From Lentzea aerocolonigenes (lineage in GTDB: Bacteria > Actinomycetota > Actinomycetes > Mycobacteriales > Pseudonocardiaceae): a stretch of 50,220 bases of DNA. The stretch lies in the NCBI RefSeq assembly GCF_000955955.1, contig NZ_JYJG01000141.1, positions 1 through 50,220 of the forward strand, in the 5' to 3' direction. Under the pieces are notes generated by a model, which searched no databases, was not told where the DNA came from, and saw only the letters and a list, made by a program, of their open reading frames with translations. Positions 1 to 8,040 of this stretch are shown piece by piece (position 1 is the stretch's first letter; the number at the start of each line of letters is the position of its first letter). The position numbers and the translations under genes were made by a program.

Positions 1-13
1 GCTCCGGTTGGTG

Positions 14-115
14 TCACGACTTTACGACTCCGGACGGCAGATCGACGCGCCAGCAGCGCTGAAGACCCAAGAACAGCACTATCAGGGGAATGATCGACAG
101 CAGTGCCCGGTGATC
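14..115 (-). pseudogene. C-terminal stub of a sugar ABC transporter permease
   Basis: The minus-strand reading ends in a hydrophobic stretch, LLSIIPLIVLFLGLQR, followed by a short polar tail ending in GVVKS and a stop. This is the usual C-terminal ending of MalG-type carbohydrate ABC permeases (last membrane helix, QR, then a G-x-V-K end). Sequence further upstream in the same frame does not look like a permease, and the conserved EAA loop is absent. I therefore read this as a leftover fragment of about 33 codons rather than a gene. It suggests the left edge was a sugar-uptake locus before decay or rearrangement. The assignment rests on a short pattern. Confidence 0.5.
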
Positions 116-334
116 ACGAGGGTGCAGAGGGCGGGTCGAACCCTGTTGCAGCAGGGTGAACGGACAAACGCGAGTCACGTTCGTTTCGAAACCTGCGGGG
201 ACTTGTCTGTCCCATGTGGACATTTTGGTTCGACTGCATGTCCAGGCCACTGCTTCCGAAGTTCACGGAAGAAGTTGACTCAATCGTCTCAAAAGGACTT
301 CGGAGTCGACGTCGGCGTGGGAGCATCTCGAATC

Positions 335-583
335 ATGGGCGAATCCTCCGACTCGGTCGCCGCACTGCTTCGAGACCTGGACTGCTTGCGTGTCGAGCTC
401 GTGTACTGGGATGACGTGAGCGGTGCGGATCGTGTGCTCGACTTCATGACCGCGGCCGTCGCCGCGGACGAGGTGATGAGCGCACAGCGACGGGAGGACG
501 ACGAGGCGGCGCGCTTCCACGCGGGCGTGCTGCGGCGCCACGTCAAGTCGGCGTGCCTGCCGAGGCTCGACCTCAGACGATGA
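335..583 (+). CDS. Small hypothetical protein (82 aa)
   Basis: I do not recognise this protein. It is acidic and probably helical (Asp/Glu/Ala/Arg rich), with no signal peptide or membrane segment. The codons show the strong G/C third-position bias of real genes here, which is the main reason for listing it. The ATG at 335 is preceded by a modest GGGAG at 319-323, a rather long spacing. The reading frame stays open upstream of 335, but that part has poor codon bias and overlaps the permease stub on the other strand. It stands alone with no neighbour in an operon. It could be an unexpressed remnant. Confidence 0.4.
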   Translation: MGESSDSVAALLRDLDCLRVELVYWDDVSGADRVLDFMTAAVAADEVMSAQRREDDEAARFHAGVLRRHVKSACLPRLDLRR

Positions 584-1155
584 GCGTCGGGAAACACGTC
601 ACCGGACGCCTGGAGCTGACGGTCGCGCGCAGGCGCGTGCCTTCACGGCGCCGTCCCTGCTGCCCGCAGTCATGTTCTTCGTGCTGGCCGAACGCCCGAT
701 GGTCAGTGGTCTCACCGGTTCGATGACGGCCTGATATCGCCGCTGTCCCGGATCGCCGGAGAGCACGAGGATGTCACCGGCTCCCCAGGGGCGATGACGA
801 AGTTGCGCACACCGCGGCGGGACAGGCTGTTCCCGCGTCGGCTGCAGGGCCGTTGAAACAGGGTGTTGCCTTGACGTCCGGTTTCAGCGGAGTCGCATTC
901 TTGTTTCAAATTCGAAGAGCTGCGGTTTCTGGTCTGCGCGGACGAGGTCGTGGAGCAGTTGTGGCTCGCCCACCCGGTGTGAAGCGCTCTCATGTCCCGG
1001 CCAACGCTCGCGGCTCGGCGCCTGGCAAGCGCTTTGCCGAACTGGCTGAGTATTTTTCGGAGAAGATTGGCGAGTCATTTCGCGCGGCTGTGTTCGGTGT
1101 TATCTTCCGCCGCGTGAACCGCTTCGCCCTCGACGTCGCGGATTCTGTCGAATGA
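584..1155. other. Intergenic stretch upstream of the GH12 gene
   Basis: I see no convincing gene here: readings on both strands have weak codon bias and no recognisable motifs. Two structured sites stand out. One is an 8-bp inverted repeat, TTGAAACA at 853-860 and TGTTTCAA at 902-909, separated by 41 bases. The other is a LacI-type operator-like site at 979-992. Both lie upstream of the GH12 gene and could belong to its promoter region. Confidence 0.5.
979..992 (+). promoter_or_regulatory. Possible LacI/CebR-like operator upstream of GH12
   Basis: The sequence GTGAAGCGCTCTCA contains the palindromic core AGCGCT. CebR, the cello-oligosaccharide repressor of Streptomyces, binds TGGGAGCGCTCCCA, and 10 of 14 positions match here. 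The site lies about 180 bases before the GH12 start, so control of the cellulase by a LacI-family repressor is plausible. The left half-site is poor, so this is a weak call. Confidence 0.3.
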
Positions 1156-1173
1156 GTGCGGAAGGAAGAGTTG

Positions 1174-1866
1174 ATGACCAAATTCGCGCGTTCTTTGGTT
1201 GTTGCGGTGGCGGCCGTGCTGGCGGTTTCGCTCGGCGCGAGCACCGCGCTCGCCGCGACCTGGACGTCCTCCGATCAGTGGGGAAGCTGGTCGAACGGCG
1301 GGTACACCGTGCGGAACAACGTGTGGGGCGGTGGTCGCGGACCCCAGACGATCTGGGCGAACTCCTACAGCAACTGGGGGGTCCGGTCGAACCAGCCGAA
1401 CACCGGCGGGGTGAAGTCCTACCCGCACTCGGAGAAAATGGTGAACCGCAGGCTCAGCGCGCTCGGGAGACTGACGAGCAACTTCAACGTCTCGTACCCG
1501 AACGCAGGTTCCTACACGACGGCATATGACATCTGGGCCAACAACAACGCCTACGAAATCATGCTGTGGATGAACAAGGTGGGCAACGTCGGGCCGATCG
1601 GCTCCTTTCAGACGTCGGTGTCGGTGGGTGGCCACAGCTGGAACGTCTACCGCGGCTCGAACGGCGCGAACGCGGTGTTCTCGTTCGTTCGCACGTCCAA
1701 CACCGGATCGGGCTCCGTCGACATCAAGGCGGTCATGAACTGGGTGCGCAGTCGCGGCTGGTTCGGTGACGTGACCGTCGGTGCCGTGCAGTTCGGCTAC
1801 GAGATCACCTCGTCCAGTGGCGGTCTCAACTTCACCACCAACAGCTATTCGGTTTCCGCCGGCTGA
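1174..1866 (+). CDS. Secreted glycoside hydrolase family 12 endoglucanase/xyloglucanase
   Basis: This 230-residue protein fits family GH12, retaining beta-1,4-glucanases that attack cellulose or xyloglucan outside the cell. It starts with a Sec signal peptide: Thr-Lys and Arg near the N-terminus, a hydrophobic core, then a likely cut after ALA at residue 27. The mature part is rich in Trp, Asn, Ser and Gly, as expected for a beta-jelly roll. The likely nucleophile is Glu128 in YEIMLWM and the likely acid/base is Glu210 in QFGYEI. There is no carbohydrate-binding module. The start at 1174 is preferred over a GTG at 1156 because GGAAGGAAGAG sits just upstream of it and the signal peptide then begins normally. 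It is monocistronic, with a strong hairpin after the stop. Confidence 0.92.
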   Translation: MTKFARSLVVAVAAVLAVSLGASTALAATWTSSDQWGSWSNGGYTVRNNVWGGGRGPQTIWANSYSNWGVRSNQPNTGGVKSYPHSEKMVNRRLSALGRLTSNFNVSYPNAGSYTTAYDIWANNNAYEIMLWMNKVGNVGPIGSFQTSVSVGGHSWNVYRGSNGANAVFSFVRTSNTGSGSVDIKAVMNWVRSRGWFGDVTVGAVQFGYEITSSSGGLNFTTNSYSVSAG

Positions 1867-1880
1867 CCACCGGCAAGGGG

Positions 1881-1917
1881 AAGCGCCGTCCGCCGGGTTG
1901 TCCGGCGGACGGCGCTT
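1881..1917 (+). terminator. Strong hairpin terminator after GH12
   Basis: A perfect 16-bp stem (AAGCGCCGTCCGCCGG at 1881-1896 pairing with 1902-1917) encloses a 5-base loop, starting 14 bases after the stop codon. There is no long U-tract, as is common for actinobacterial terminators. Confidence 0.85.
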
Positions 1918-2121
1918 CGTCTGCTCGATGCCGGGATTGGCGTACCGATGGCCGACGCCCGGCGACCTGGTGCGGGTGGTCGTTCGGCGGGCGGTGCCCA
2001 GGGTGCCGGTCGTGGTCGGCGCAGGACGGCGTACCCGGCGACGACGCGCGGCATTGCGGTTCGGACGTGTTCTGCTCGCGGCGGGTCATCGCCGCGGACT
2101 TTCCCTTGGGCGGTGATCTGA

Positions 2122-2268
2122 CGTGGTGCGGGAGACCTGCGGGTGGAGACGCGGCCGGTGCCCGAGCCGGGACCGGGCGAGGTCGCCGTGTCGGTGCACT
2201 GCGGAGGAGTCGGCGGTTCGGACCTGCGCTGCGGTGGTGCGGTGGGCGGCTTCCGGCTGCGGGACTGA
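2122..2268 (+). pseudogene. N-terminal fragment of a zinc-dependent alcohol/L-idonate dehydrogenase
   Basis: The frame reads GAGDLRVETRPVPEPGPGE, then AVSVHCGGVGGSDL, and a stop at 2266-2268. This is the start of the medium-chain dehydrogenase family, closest in pattern to L-idonate 5-dehydrogenases (family pattern GADDLRVE, PVPEPGPGEV, CGSDLH). The family's catalytic zinc-ligand Cys before GSDL is Gly here. A TGA at 2119 precedes the fragment with no start codon, and the nucleotide-binding half is missing. It is a clear relic of sugar metabolism, in keeping with the permease stub at the window edge. Confidence 0.75.
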
Positions 2269-2734
2269 CGGACGCGACACTGGGCGCGGGGGAGTGGGCG
2301 CACTGGCACAGCGCCGCGGGTGACACCTTCACGGCGGTGCAGCAGTGGTTGTGAGGTTGTCTGCGTCTCACGCTGGGTGTCTGGCTTGCTCTCGATGTTC
2401 TCGCACGATTCGCGGGGTTCGTCCTGTGCGCCCAGGCCGCCGGCATGGCCGTGTTCCGGCTCAGGCGGGCTGTCCCCTGCCTGATGGTGGCACTGGGAAC
2501 TGCGCTGTGCTCGTTCACGGTTTCGGAGCCCGATGGAGCGTCGACCACCCGTGTTGCCCGCGGCGGTGAGTACTGGCCTCGACCGCGATACCTGCTCGGA
2601 CCGGCTGACGTTCGCCTGTGCGTGTTCCGGATGCGGGCGCTATCCCCATTGTGCGGAAACCCTTCCGTCAGGTTCTGGGTTAAATCAAGGTGAAGACCCC
2701 TCCTCACCAGCGCATTGGCGCCTTTATCGTCATG

Positions 2735-2754
2735 CCTGCCTGATCTCAGGCAGG
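2735..2754. promoter_or_regulatory. Perfect 9-bp dyad (operator-like)
   Basis: CCTGCCTGA and TCAGGCAGG are exact inverted copies separated by two bases (TC). This is the size and shape of a homodimer binding site, about 150 bases upstream of the predicted PucR1 promoter. It could equally be a small hairpin. No cognate regulator is identifiable. Confidence 0.4.
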
Positions 2755-2854
2755 GCGAGCGGTTGGCCGTTGGCGCGAACATGCGGTTCCGCTGATGGAA
2801 CGGTGCGCCAGATACCGAACCATTGGCCGCTTGCGGGCGGCCTGGGTGAGTCGA

Positions 2855-2889
2855 ACCGAACCGTCCGCGGGTGCGGAGCCACAGTGTTT
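2855..2889 (+). promoter_or_regulatory. Upstream element shared with the second PucR promoter
   Basis: ACCGAACCGT (2855-2864) followed by CCACAGTGTTT (2879-2889) lies 12 bases before the -35 box. A near copy, ACCGAATCCGT then CCACAGTATTT, sits at almost the same place before the promoter of the paralogous regulator at 13324. A second ACCGAAC occurs at 2814-2820. A shared activator or autoregulation is the simplest reading. Confidence 0.5.
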
Positions 2890-2901
2890 ACGCGTCATGT
2901 G

Positions 2902-2931
2902 TTGACGCTGTGAACGTTCCCAACCTAGCTT
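2902..2931 (+). promoter_or_regulatory. Predicted vegetative-type promoter for the PucR1 leader operon
   Basis: TTGACG (2902-2907), an 18-base spacer and TAGCTT (2926-2931) match actinobacterial sigma-70-type boxes. Transcription would start at about 2938, about 30 bases before the small gene at 2968. Confidence 0.55.
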
Positions 2932-2967
2932 GAGCGTGTCCGCAAGGTTGCTCTGAAGGGGTGAACG

Positions 2968-3105
2968 ATGCCTGGTCTGAAAGGGCCTGCGATTGCGGAC
3001 CGTAGTGACGCGAGCGAGAACGCCACAATGCGGAACCGACAGCCCTGTTCGGGGGTTGTGGCTCGGCCCAACTGCTTCACGGTGAGTGACGAGGAGTGGT
3101 CATGA
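2968..3105 (+). CDS. Small leader gene (45 aa) coupled to PucR1
   Basis: I do not recognise the product. The ATG at 2968 follows GAAGGGG with 7 bases of spacing and opens a 45-codon frame. It contains two Cys (RQPCSG and RPNCF) and ends in VSDEEWS. The stop overlaps the start of PucR1 as ATGA, so the regulator's ribosome site lies inside this frame, a classical layout for translational coupling. No signal peptide or membrane segment is visible. It could be a regulatory leader peptide, a small partner protein, or chance. No such upstream frame precedes the paralogous regulator at 13324, whose ATG has its own GGAGGT. Confidence 0.45.
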   Translation: MPGLKGPAIADRSDASENATMRNRQPCSGVVARPNCFTVSDEEWS

Positions 3106-4025
3106 CAAATCCCGCAACCAAGTGGGAAGAGCCAGTCGACGTTGAGTCCGCGCGAACGCTGCGCGTGGCCGGCGAGCACGAGCGGCGGCTCGCGGAGTTC
3201 CGCGCCAAGGTGCGCGCGGTCGGCGAGCGGTGGGAGGGCACCCGGCCGACCGGGTTGACCGAGGTGCTGTGCGCGGCCGCGGCCGACGACCCCGAGCTCT
3301 CCCGGCTCGCCCTCGTGGGCGGTCAGCTGCTCGAGGACTTCATGGAGGGGCTCATTCGCAACACCGCCGGGGCCTCTGGCGATCTCGCTGCCGACCTGAT
3401 CGACGGCAGGCGGCTGCCGCAAGACGTGCTCGCCCGGCTCGCGGAAGAGTACGTCGTGGTGGTGGTCCGCGCGGCACGGCATGACGAGGGCTGGCCGGAC
3501 CTCGCCGACCGTGGTGTGTTGTGGACCAAGAGGTCCGGTGCGCTGGTGCTGCTGGTGCCCGACGGCGACGCCGGAGCCACCGGTTTGCTCGACCAGATCA
3601 CCGACGAGCTGACTGCCGCCGAGGGCTGGGTCGCCACGGCGAGAGGCTCGGTGGTCGGGCTCGCCAGCGCCTATGAGGAGGCGGCCGAAGTGTTGCGTCT
3701 CGTCGCCGCAGGATGCCGCCCTTTCGGGGTCTACCGGACGGCGGACGTGCTGGTTGAATACGCGATCATCAGGAACGGCTCGGTCGCCGCCAGGCTGGCG
3801 GAGGTGATCCGGCCACTGCGGGACAATCCGCTGCTGTGGCAGACCCTGGTCGCGCTCGTCCGCACGGACTTCAACCGCAACCAGGCGGCCCGCGACCTGT
3901 TCATCCACCGCAGCACGATGGACTACCGGCTGCAGCGCATCGCCAAGATCACCGGGTGTGATCCTGTCAGCGGTCGTGGTGGCCAGCTGCTGAGCGCGGC
4001 GCTGATCGCCGATGCGGTGGCGTGA
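3102..4025 (+). CDS. PucR-type helix-turn-helix transcriptional regulator, copy 1
   Basis: This 307-residue cytoplasmic regulator ends in the PucR/CdaR-type C-terminal HTH: a NRNQAARDLFIHRSTMDYRL segment at about residues 251-280, then QRIAKITGCDP. The N-terminal two-thirds is a poorly conserved ligand or GGDEF-like region, which is usual for the family. ATG 3102 was chosen over GTG 3096 because GAGGAG at 3091-3096 gives correct spacing. It is paralogous to the gene at 13324 over the whole length: both have GDLAxDLI, the LxxVxAGxRxxGxY stretch, VEYAxxxxxxVAAxLAxxIRPLRD and the HTH. The family often controls antibiotic or catabolic genes; here it likely governs the adjacent NRPS cluster. Its ligand is unknown. 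Confidence 0.85.
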   Translation: MTNPATKWEEPVDVESARTLRVAGEHERRLAEFRAKVRAVGERWEGTRPTGLTEVLCAAAADDPELSRLALVGGQLLEDFMEGLIRNTAGASGDLAADLIDGRRLPQDVLARLAEEYVVVVVRAARHDEGWPDLADRGVLWTKRSGALVLLVPDGDAGATGLLDQITDELTAAEGWVATARGSVVGLASAYEEAAEVLRLVAAGCRPFGVYRTADVLVEYAIIRNGSVAARLAEVIRPLRDNPLLWQTLVALVRTDFNRNQAARDLFIHRSTMDYRLQRIAKITGCDPVSGRGGQLLSAALIADAVA

Positions 4026-4369
4026 CCGCCGCGCGGCCGCCGACTCAGCGGTCCGATGTGGACGATGCGTCTCTCCTCTCGTGTGTCGGTTTGCCCCTGC
4101 TGGCGGCGTACAACAGCTGGCTGAGCAGTACTGGCAGCATCACCGCCGTCACGAGGACTCCTGCGAATGTCATGCCTTGACGGTAGTTCTGAGCGGTCGC
4201 GTCTGGAATGCGAGTATTGAGGAAAACCTTCTGTCGTGGGCACCGGCATCCTTTGCGGACGGATGGCTCAGTGATCTTCCGCAGGCCTCCGGCCGCTGCG
4301 TCGTGGTGACCTGGCACACCCTGACATCGGGTGGATTTTCGCCCCGGAACGAGCGCGAGAGGGAGCATC
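4026..4369. other. Spacer between PucR1 and IclR
   Basis: No plus-strand gene is supported before the IclR start at 4370. On the minus strand, 4173-4045 can encode a 42-residue peptide with one hydrophobic segment (TFAGVLVTAVMLPVLLSQLL) and a polar tail, like the end of a membrane protein. It lacks a clear ribosome site and may be a relic. The rest looks like upstream sequence of the IclR gene, but I see no convincing -35/-10 pair. Confidence 0.4.
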
Positions 4370-5146
4370 TTGAGCACGGCAGGGTCATTGCGTTCGGTCG
4401 ACAGCAGGTCTCCTGCGGTGACCAGGGCCGTCGCGCTGATGGAGGAGCTGGCGAGACAGCGCAGGCCGGTCGGGATCGCCGAGCTGGCGCGTTCGCTGGA
4501 CCTGGCGAAGTCGACGGTCGCGAACCTCTGCACCGCGCTCGAGGGAACCCACATGATCCGCCGGGTCGACGGTGGCTGGGCGCTCGGCTACAAGGCGGTC
4601 GAACTGGGACAGGCCTTTCTGGCCGGTACCGACGTCGTCGAGGAGTTCCGCCGCACGGCGGGCACCCTGCCCCTCGGGGCGCAGGAGACGATGCTGCTGG
4701 CCGTGCTGGAGGGAGTGGAGGTCGTCTACCTCGCCAGGCACGACGGCACCCAGCCCGTTCGGCTCGCGAGCGACATCGGCAGGCGCATGCCCGCCGTCGT
4801 CACCGCCTTGGGCAAAGCCATGTTGGCGAGCCTGCCCGATGACGAGTTGAAGAAGCGGCTCGGCCTGGTGGACGAGCTGCCGGTGATCACGGCGAAGTCG
4901 CACCGCACGCTGGACGAGCTGCGCCGTGACCTCGACAGGACCAGGGAACGCGGCTACGCGCTCGATGACGAGCAGAACACCGAGGGCATCACGTGTGTGA
5001 GCGTGGCGTTGCCGGGATGTCCGACCACTCCGACGGCGGTCAGTGCCACCCTGTTGACCGCGCGGATGACGTCGGAGTTGTGCGAGGGCCTCATCACGGA
5101 CCTCACCGTGCTGGCCCGCGAGCTGTCCCGCACCGCCTCCCTCTAG
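4370..5146 (+). CDS. IclR-family transcriptional regulator
   Basis: This 258-residue regulator has an N-terminal winged HTH (residues about 15-75: RAVALMEELAR, GIAELARSLDLAKSTVANL) and a C-terminal effector domain. That domain shows the family's RLASDIGRRMPAV, TALGKAMLASLPDDEL and RGYALDDEQNTEGITCV segments. IclR proteins are dimeric repressors or activators of catabolic genes, and some control secondary metabolism. The TTG at 4370 is favoured because GAGAGGGAG lies just before it; the frame also opens at 4331 without a ribosome site. It sits between PucR1 and the LAL genes, all on the plus strand, so it is probably part of the cluster's control block. The effector is unknown. Confidence 0.85.
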   Translation: MSTAGSLRSVDSRSPAVTRAVALMEELARQRRPVGIAELARSLDLAKSTVANLCTALEGTHMIRRVDGGWALGYKAVELGQAFLAGTDVVEEFRRTAGTLPLGAQETMLLAVLEGVEVVYLARHDGTQPVRLASDIGRRMPAVVTALGKAMLASLPDDELKKRLGLVDELPVITAKSHRTLDELRRDLDRTRERGYALDDEQNTEGITCVSVALPGCPTTPTAVSATLLTARMTSELCEGLITDLTVLARELSRTASL

Positions 5147-5330
5147 CGCCTTTCGCTTCGAACAACACATGGGGACGAACCGTCGGTGCATGCCACATGT
5201 GCCGCGTTGCGCCCGATCGCATCGGCCTGCTCGTTGGTCTGAACGGACTAAGATCACCTTGGTGGAGGAGAGCTGAACGTCGTGTCAGCCGCGCAACGAG
5301 AACGCAGTGCGAGCCGGTCAGAGGAGCGGC

Positions 5331-8030
5331 ATGACGGAGGTTGGACCGGTTCGAGACCTGAAGTCCGGGCGGCTACCTGGCAGACGAGCTCAGGTGGAGC
5401 TGGTTCAGGCCAGGGTGCGCGAGACGGCCGCGGGCCGGCCGGGGGCGTTGATCGTGCGCGGCGGGGCGGGCATCGGGAAGTCGGCGTTCCTCGCCGAGTT
5501 GTGCGAGGTGCTGCGGGACGAGGCCGAGGTGCTCAGCGCGGTCTGCGGAGATGACCGTGCTTCCTTCTCGGTCGCCCGTGCACTGTTCGGTGCGGCGGCC
5601 GACGAGGTGCTGGCAGCAGGTCAGGACGAGCACGTCCGGCAGCGGCAGCTGCTGAAGCTCGCAGTCGGACGGGCGGGCGAACGGCCGTTGGTGCTCGTGA
5701 TCGACGACGTCCACCGGTGCGACAGGGCGACCGCCCGTTGGCTCGGTCTGCTGGCGCGGCGGGCGAGCGGTGGGCGGGTCTTCGTCGTGCTCGCCAACCG
5801 GTGCGTCGACCGTGCGGCGGCGGACGCGCTGTTCGGCGAGCTGACCGGCGCGCTCGACACCACGACGATCGAGCTCGGGCCGTTGGCGGAAGCCGACGTG
5901 CGGGAGCTGATCCGGCGGCAGTTCGGCGCCGAGCCGCACGAGGAGTTCCTGCGGGCATCTGTGGAGCTCTGCAACGGCATCCCCGGCACGACGCTCGCGT
6001 GCCTGACTCGGCTCGCCGACCAGGGCGGACGGCCCGACGAGGAGTGGGCCGGCCGGTTGCGCGCGGAGGCGACTGCGGAGTCGGTCACGTCGTGGTCGGC
6101 CTGGCTGGGCCGGCAGGAGGAGCCGGTACTGCGCCTCGCGACCGCGGTGGCGATCCTCGGCACGGACGGGGCGGACGCCGCCGGAGCGCTGTTCGAGCTG
6201 CCCGCGGCCGCCGTCGACTCGGCGCGCACGACACTGCGGCTCGCGGGTGTTCTCACCGAGCGCGGGAGCTTCTGCTCGGAGCCGTTGCGAGCGCACCTGC
6301 TCGCGGCGTTCGGCCAGGAGGAGCTGGCCGACCTGCGGGTCAGGGCGGCACGGTTGCTCAGCGACGAGGGACGACCCGCGCGGGAGGTCGCCGAGCAGAT
6401 CGCCGCGCTGCCGGTGGTCGCCGAACCGTGGATGGCCGCCACGCTGAGGGAGGCAGCGCGGGAGTGCGATGACGCGCCCGGTGACGCCGAGCACTACCTG
6501 CGCCGCGCGCTCGAGGTGATACCCGATCACGTGGGCATGAGGCTGGAGCTCGCGAACCTGCTCCTCGACGTGGACGCTGAGGGCGCGAGCAGGATCTACT
6601 CGGAGGTGCTGCGCGACCTCACCGCGGTCGACGAACGTGCCTTCGCCGTGACCAGGCAGGGCGCGGCGGCATTGCGGACGGCGCACGTGTCCGAGGCGTT
6701 CGGCAACCTGGTCGACGAGTGGCTCTCGTTGCCCGTCAGCGCGGATCCGCAGCTGCGCGCGGTGATCGAGGTGCTCCTGTTGATGGTGGGGCTGGCCGGT
6801 GCCACCACGGTGGCCACCGCGCTCCGCCACGCCGAGCAGATGGTGCCGCCCGCCGACATCAGGACGCGGTTCGAGCGGCGCCTGGTCCAACAGCTGGGCC
6901 GCGCCGAGCTGTACCGGGGCGAGTCGGTCGAGCGGGCGCTCGAGCTGACGAGGTTGTCGATACCCCAGCCTGGTGCGGTGCACGACTGGTGGGACACGTT
7001 GTCCGCCAAGGTGTTGCACTTCGCCGGCTACCCGGAGGAAGCGGCCGCCGTCGTCGATCAGGTCCTCGCCTCTGCCTCTGCCCGCGGTGACGAGTCCAGC
7101 CACGCGGTCGCGCTGTCGGCCAGAGCCGCGTGGCGGTTGGACCTCGGCGACCTGCCCGGCGCGGCCGCGGACGCGGAAGCGGTGGTCGCCCACCCGCTGG
7201 GCGGCGCGCAGACCGCAGCGGGGCGATGGGCGCGGATGATGCTTGCCGCGGTGTGCGCGCAGAACGGCGATCACGCCGGCGTGCGGGAGTTTCTCGGTGA
7301 GCTGCCTCATCTGCGTGAGCCGGAGGTGCGTGCGCTGCGGTTGACGGCGACGGCTTGCCTGCTGCACGGCTCCGGCGAGCCCGACCAGGCGCTGACCGCG
7401 TTGCTGGAATGCGGTGAGGAGCTCGACGCCATGGGCATCCGCAACCCGGTGCTCGTGCCGTGGTGGCTCGACGCCGTCGCGGTGCTGGTCGAGCTCGGGC
7501 GTCTGGACGAGGCAGCCGATCTCGCCACGTTCGGCGAGGCGGGGGCGGCGTGCTGGGACACCCCGGCCTCGCGCGGGTATGCCGCTTTGGCCCGTGGACT
7601 CGTCACCGGCGACGCGGAGGGGCTGGCCGACGCCTCGCGGCGTCTGGAGCTGGCGGGCTACCGCCTCCGCGAGGCACAGGCGCTGACCGCACTCGGTCTC
7701 ACGCTGCTTCGGCAGGGCGACGACAGGGGCGCTCGCGGTCACCTGCGCAAGGCCGTCGGGCTGGCGGTCCGCTGCGGTTCCTCCAGCGCGGTGGCCGCCG
7801 CCCGCGCCGCGCTCGTGCGCGCGGGCGGCCGGATGAGCGAACTGTCCACGAGAGACGTGCTGACCGGCGGCGAGCGACGGGTCGCGGAGCTCGCCGTCCA
7901 GGGCCTGACGAACCGGCAGATCGCCGATGGTCTCTTCGTGACCGTGCGGACCGTGGAGAGCCATCTTTCCAACGTCTACCGCAAACTCGGCGTGCAGACC
8001 CGCGCGGACCTCGCCGCGCGGTTGGGCTGA
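5331..8030 (+). CDS. LAL-type LuxR-family ATPase regulator 1
   Basis: This 899-residue protein has the LAL layout. The N-terminal P-loop ATPase has Walker A GGAGIGKS with Lys50 and Walker B LVLVIDDVHRCD. A long alpha-helical TPR-like middle follows, and the C-terminal LuxR HTH spans about residues 835-895 (LTGGERRVAELAVQGLTNRQ, RTVESHLSNVYRKLGV). Such proteins are ATP-regulated activators of antibiotic pathways. ATG 5331 has AGAGGAG just upstream; a GTG at 5307 in the same frame lacks one. TAAGAT at 5249-5254 may be a -10 box but has no good -35. It is followed after 10 bases by LAL 2, and the three LAL genes look co-transcribed. The middle region carries RNPVLVPWW, a motif shared with both siblings. 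Confidence 0.9.
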   Translation: MTEVGPVRDLKSGRLPGRRAQVELVQARVRETAAGRPGALIVRGGAGIGKSAFLAELCEVLRDEAEVLSAVCGDDRASFSVARALFGAAADEVLAAGQDEHVRQRQLLKLAVGRAGERPLVLVIDDVHRCDRATARWLGLLARRASGGRVFVVLANRCVDRAAADALFGELTGALDTTTIELGPLAEADVRELIRRQFGAEPHEEFLRASVELCNGIPGTTLACLTRLADQGGRPDEEWAGRLRAEATAESVTSWSAWLGRQEEPVLRLATAVAILGTDGADAAGALFELPAAAVDSARTTLRLAGVLTERGSFCSEPLRAHLLAAFGQEELADLRVRAARLLSDEGRPAREVAEQIAALPVVAEPWMAATLREAARECDDAPGDAEHYLRRALEVIPDHVGMRLELANLLLDVDAEGASRIYSEVLRDLTAVDERAFAVTRQGAAALRTAHVSEAFGNLVDEWLSLPVSADPQLRAVIEVLLLMVGLAGATTVATALRHAEQMVPPADIRTRFERRLVQQLGRAELYRGESVERALELTRLSIPQPGAVHDWWDTLSAKVLHFAGYPEEAAAVVDQVLASASARGDESSHAVALSARAAWRLDLGDLPGAAADAEAVVAHPLGGAQTAAGRWARMMLAAVCAQNGDHAGVREFLGELPHLREPEVRALRLTATACLLHGSGEPDQALTALLECGEELDAMGIRNPVLVPWWLDAVAVLVELGRLDEAADLATFGEAGAACWDTPASRGYAALARGLVTGDAEGLADASRRLELAGYRLREAQALTALGLTLLRQGDDRGARGHLRKAVGLAVRCGSSSAVAAARAALVRAGGRMSELSTRDVLTGGERRVAELAVQGLTNRQIADGLFVTVRTVESHLSNVYRKLGVQTRADLAARLG

Positions 8031-8040
8031 GGTCACCGTC

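Larger units (their letters stand above)
2269..2901. other. Non-coding region between the left flank and the PucR promoter
   Basis: No gene is supported. A reading ending at about 2354 in DTFTAVQQWL and a stop could be another decayed protein tail, but I cannot name it. The other open readings are short and lack codon bias. The stretch contains a 9-bp-armed dyad at 2735-2754 and, near its right end, the sequence block shared with the second PucR promoter. Confidence 0.5.

Noticed and set aside
1832..2782. Minus-strand 316-codon frame across the region after GH12
   Set aside because: It crosses the terminator and the dehydrogenase relic, is Pro/Arg/Ser-rich, and shows no motif or ribosome site.
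2968..3105. Idea that the 45-codon leader is a RiPP precursor
   Set aside because: It has two Cys and an acidic tail, but no modifying enzyme, protease or peptide exporter lies next to it; the neighbour is a regulator.
4045..4173. Minus-strand 42-residue peptide with one hydrophobic segment
   Set aside because: There is no good ribosome site and no partner, and the upstream frame is meaningless. It may be the end of a lost membrane protein, but that cannot be shown.
5282..5554. Frame opening at GTG 5282 after a strong GGAGGAG
   Set aside because: It runs into the LAL 1 gene in another frame and reads as low-complexity Arg/Gly sequence. The ribosome-like site may still be used by a short leader, but nothing supports a protein.
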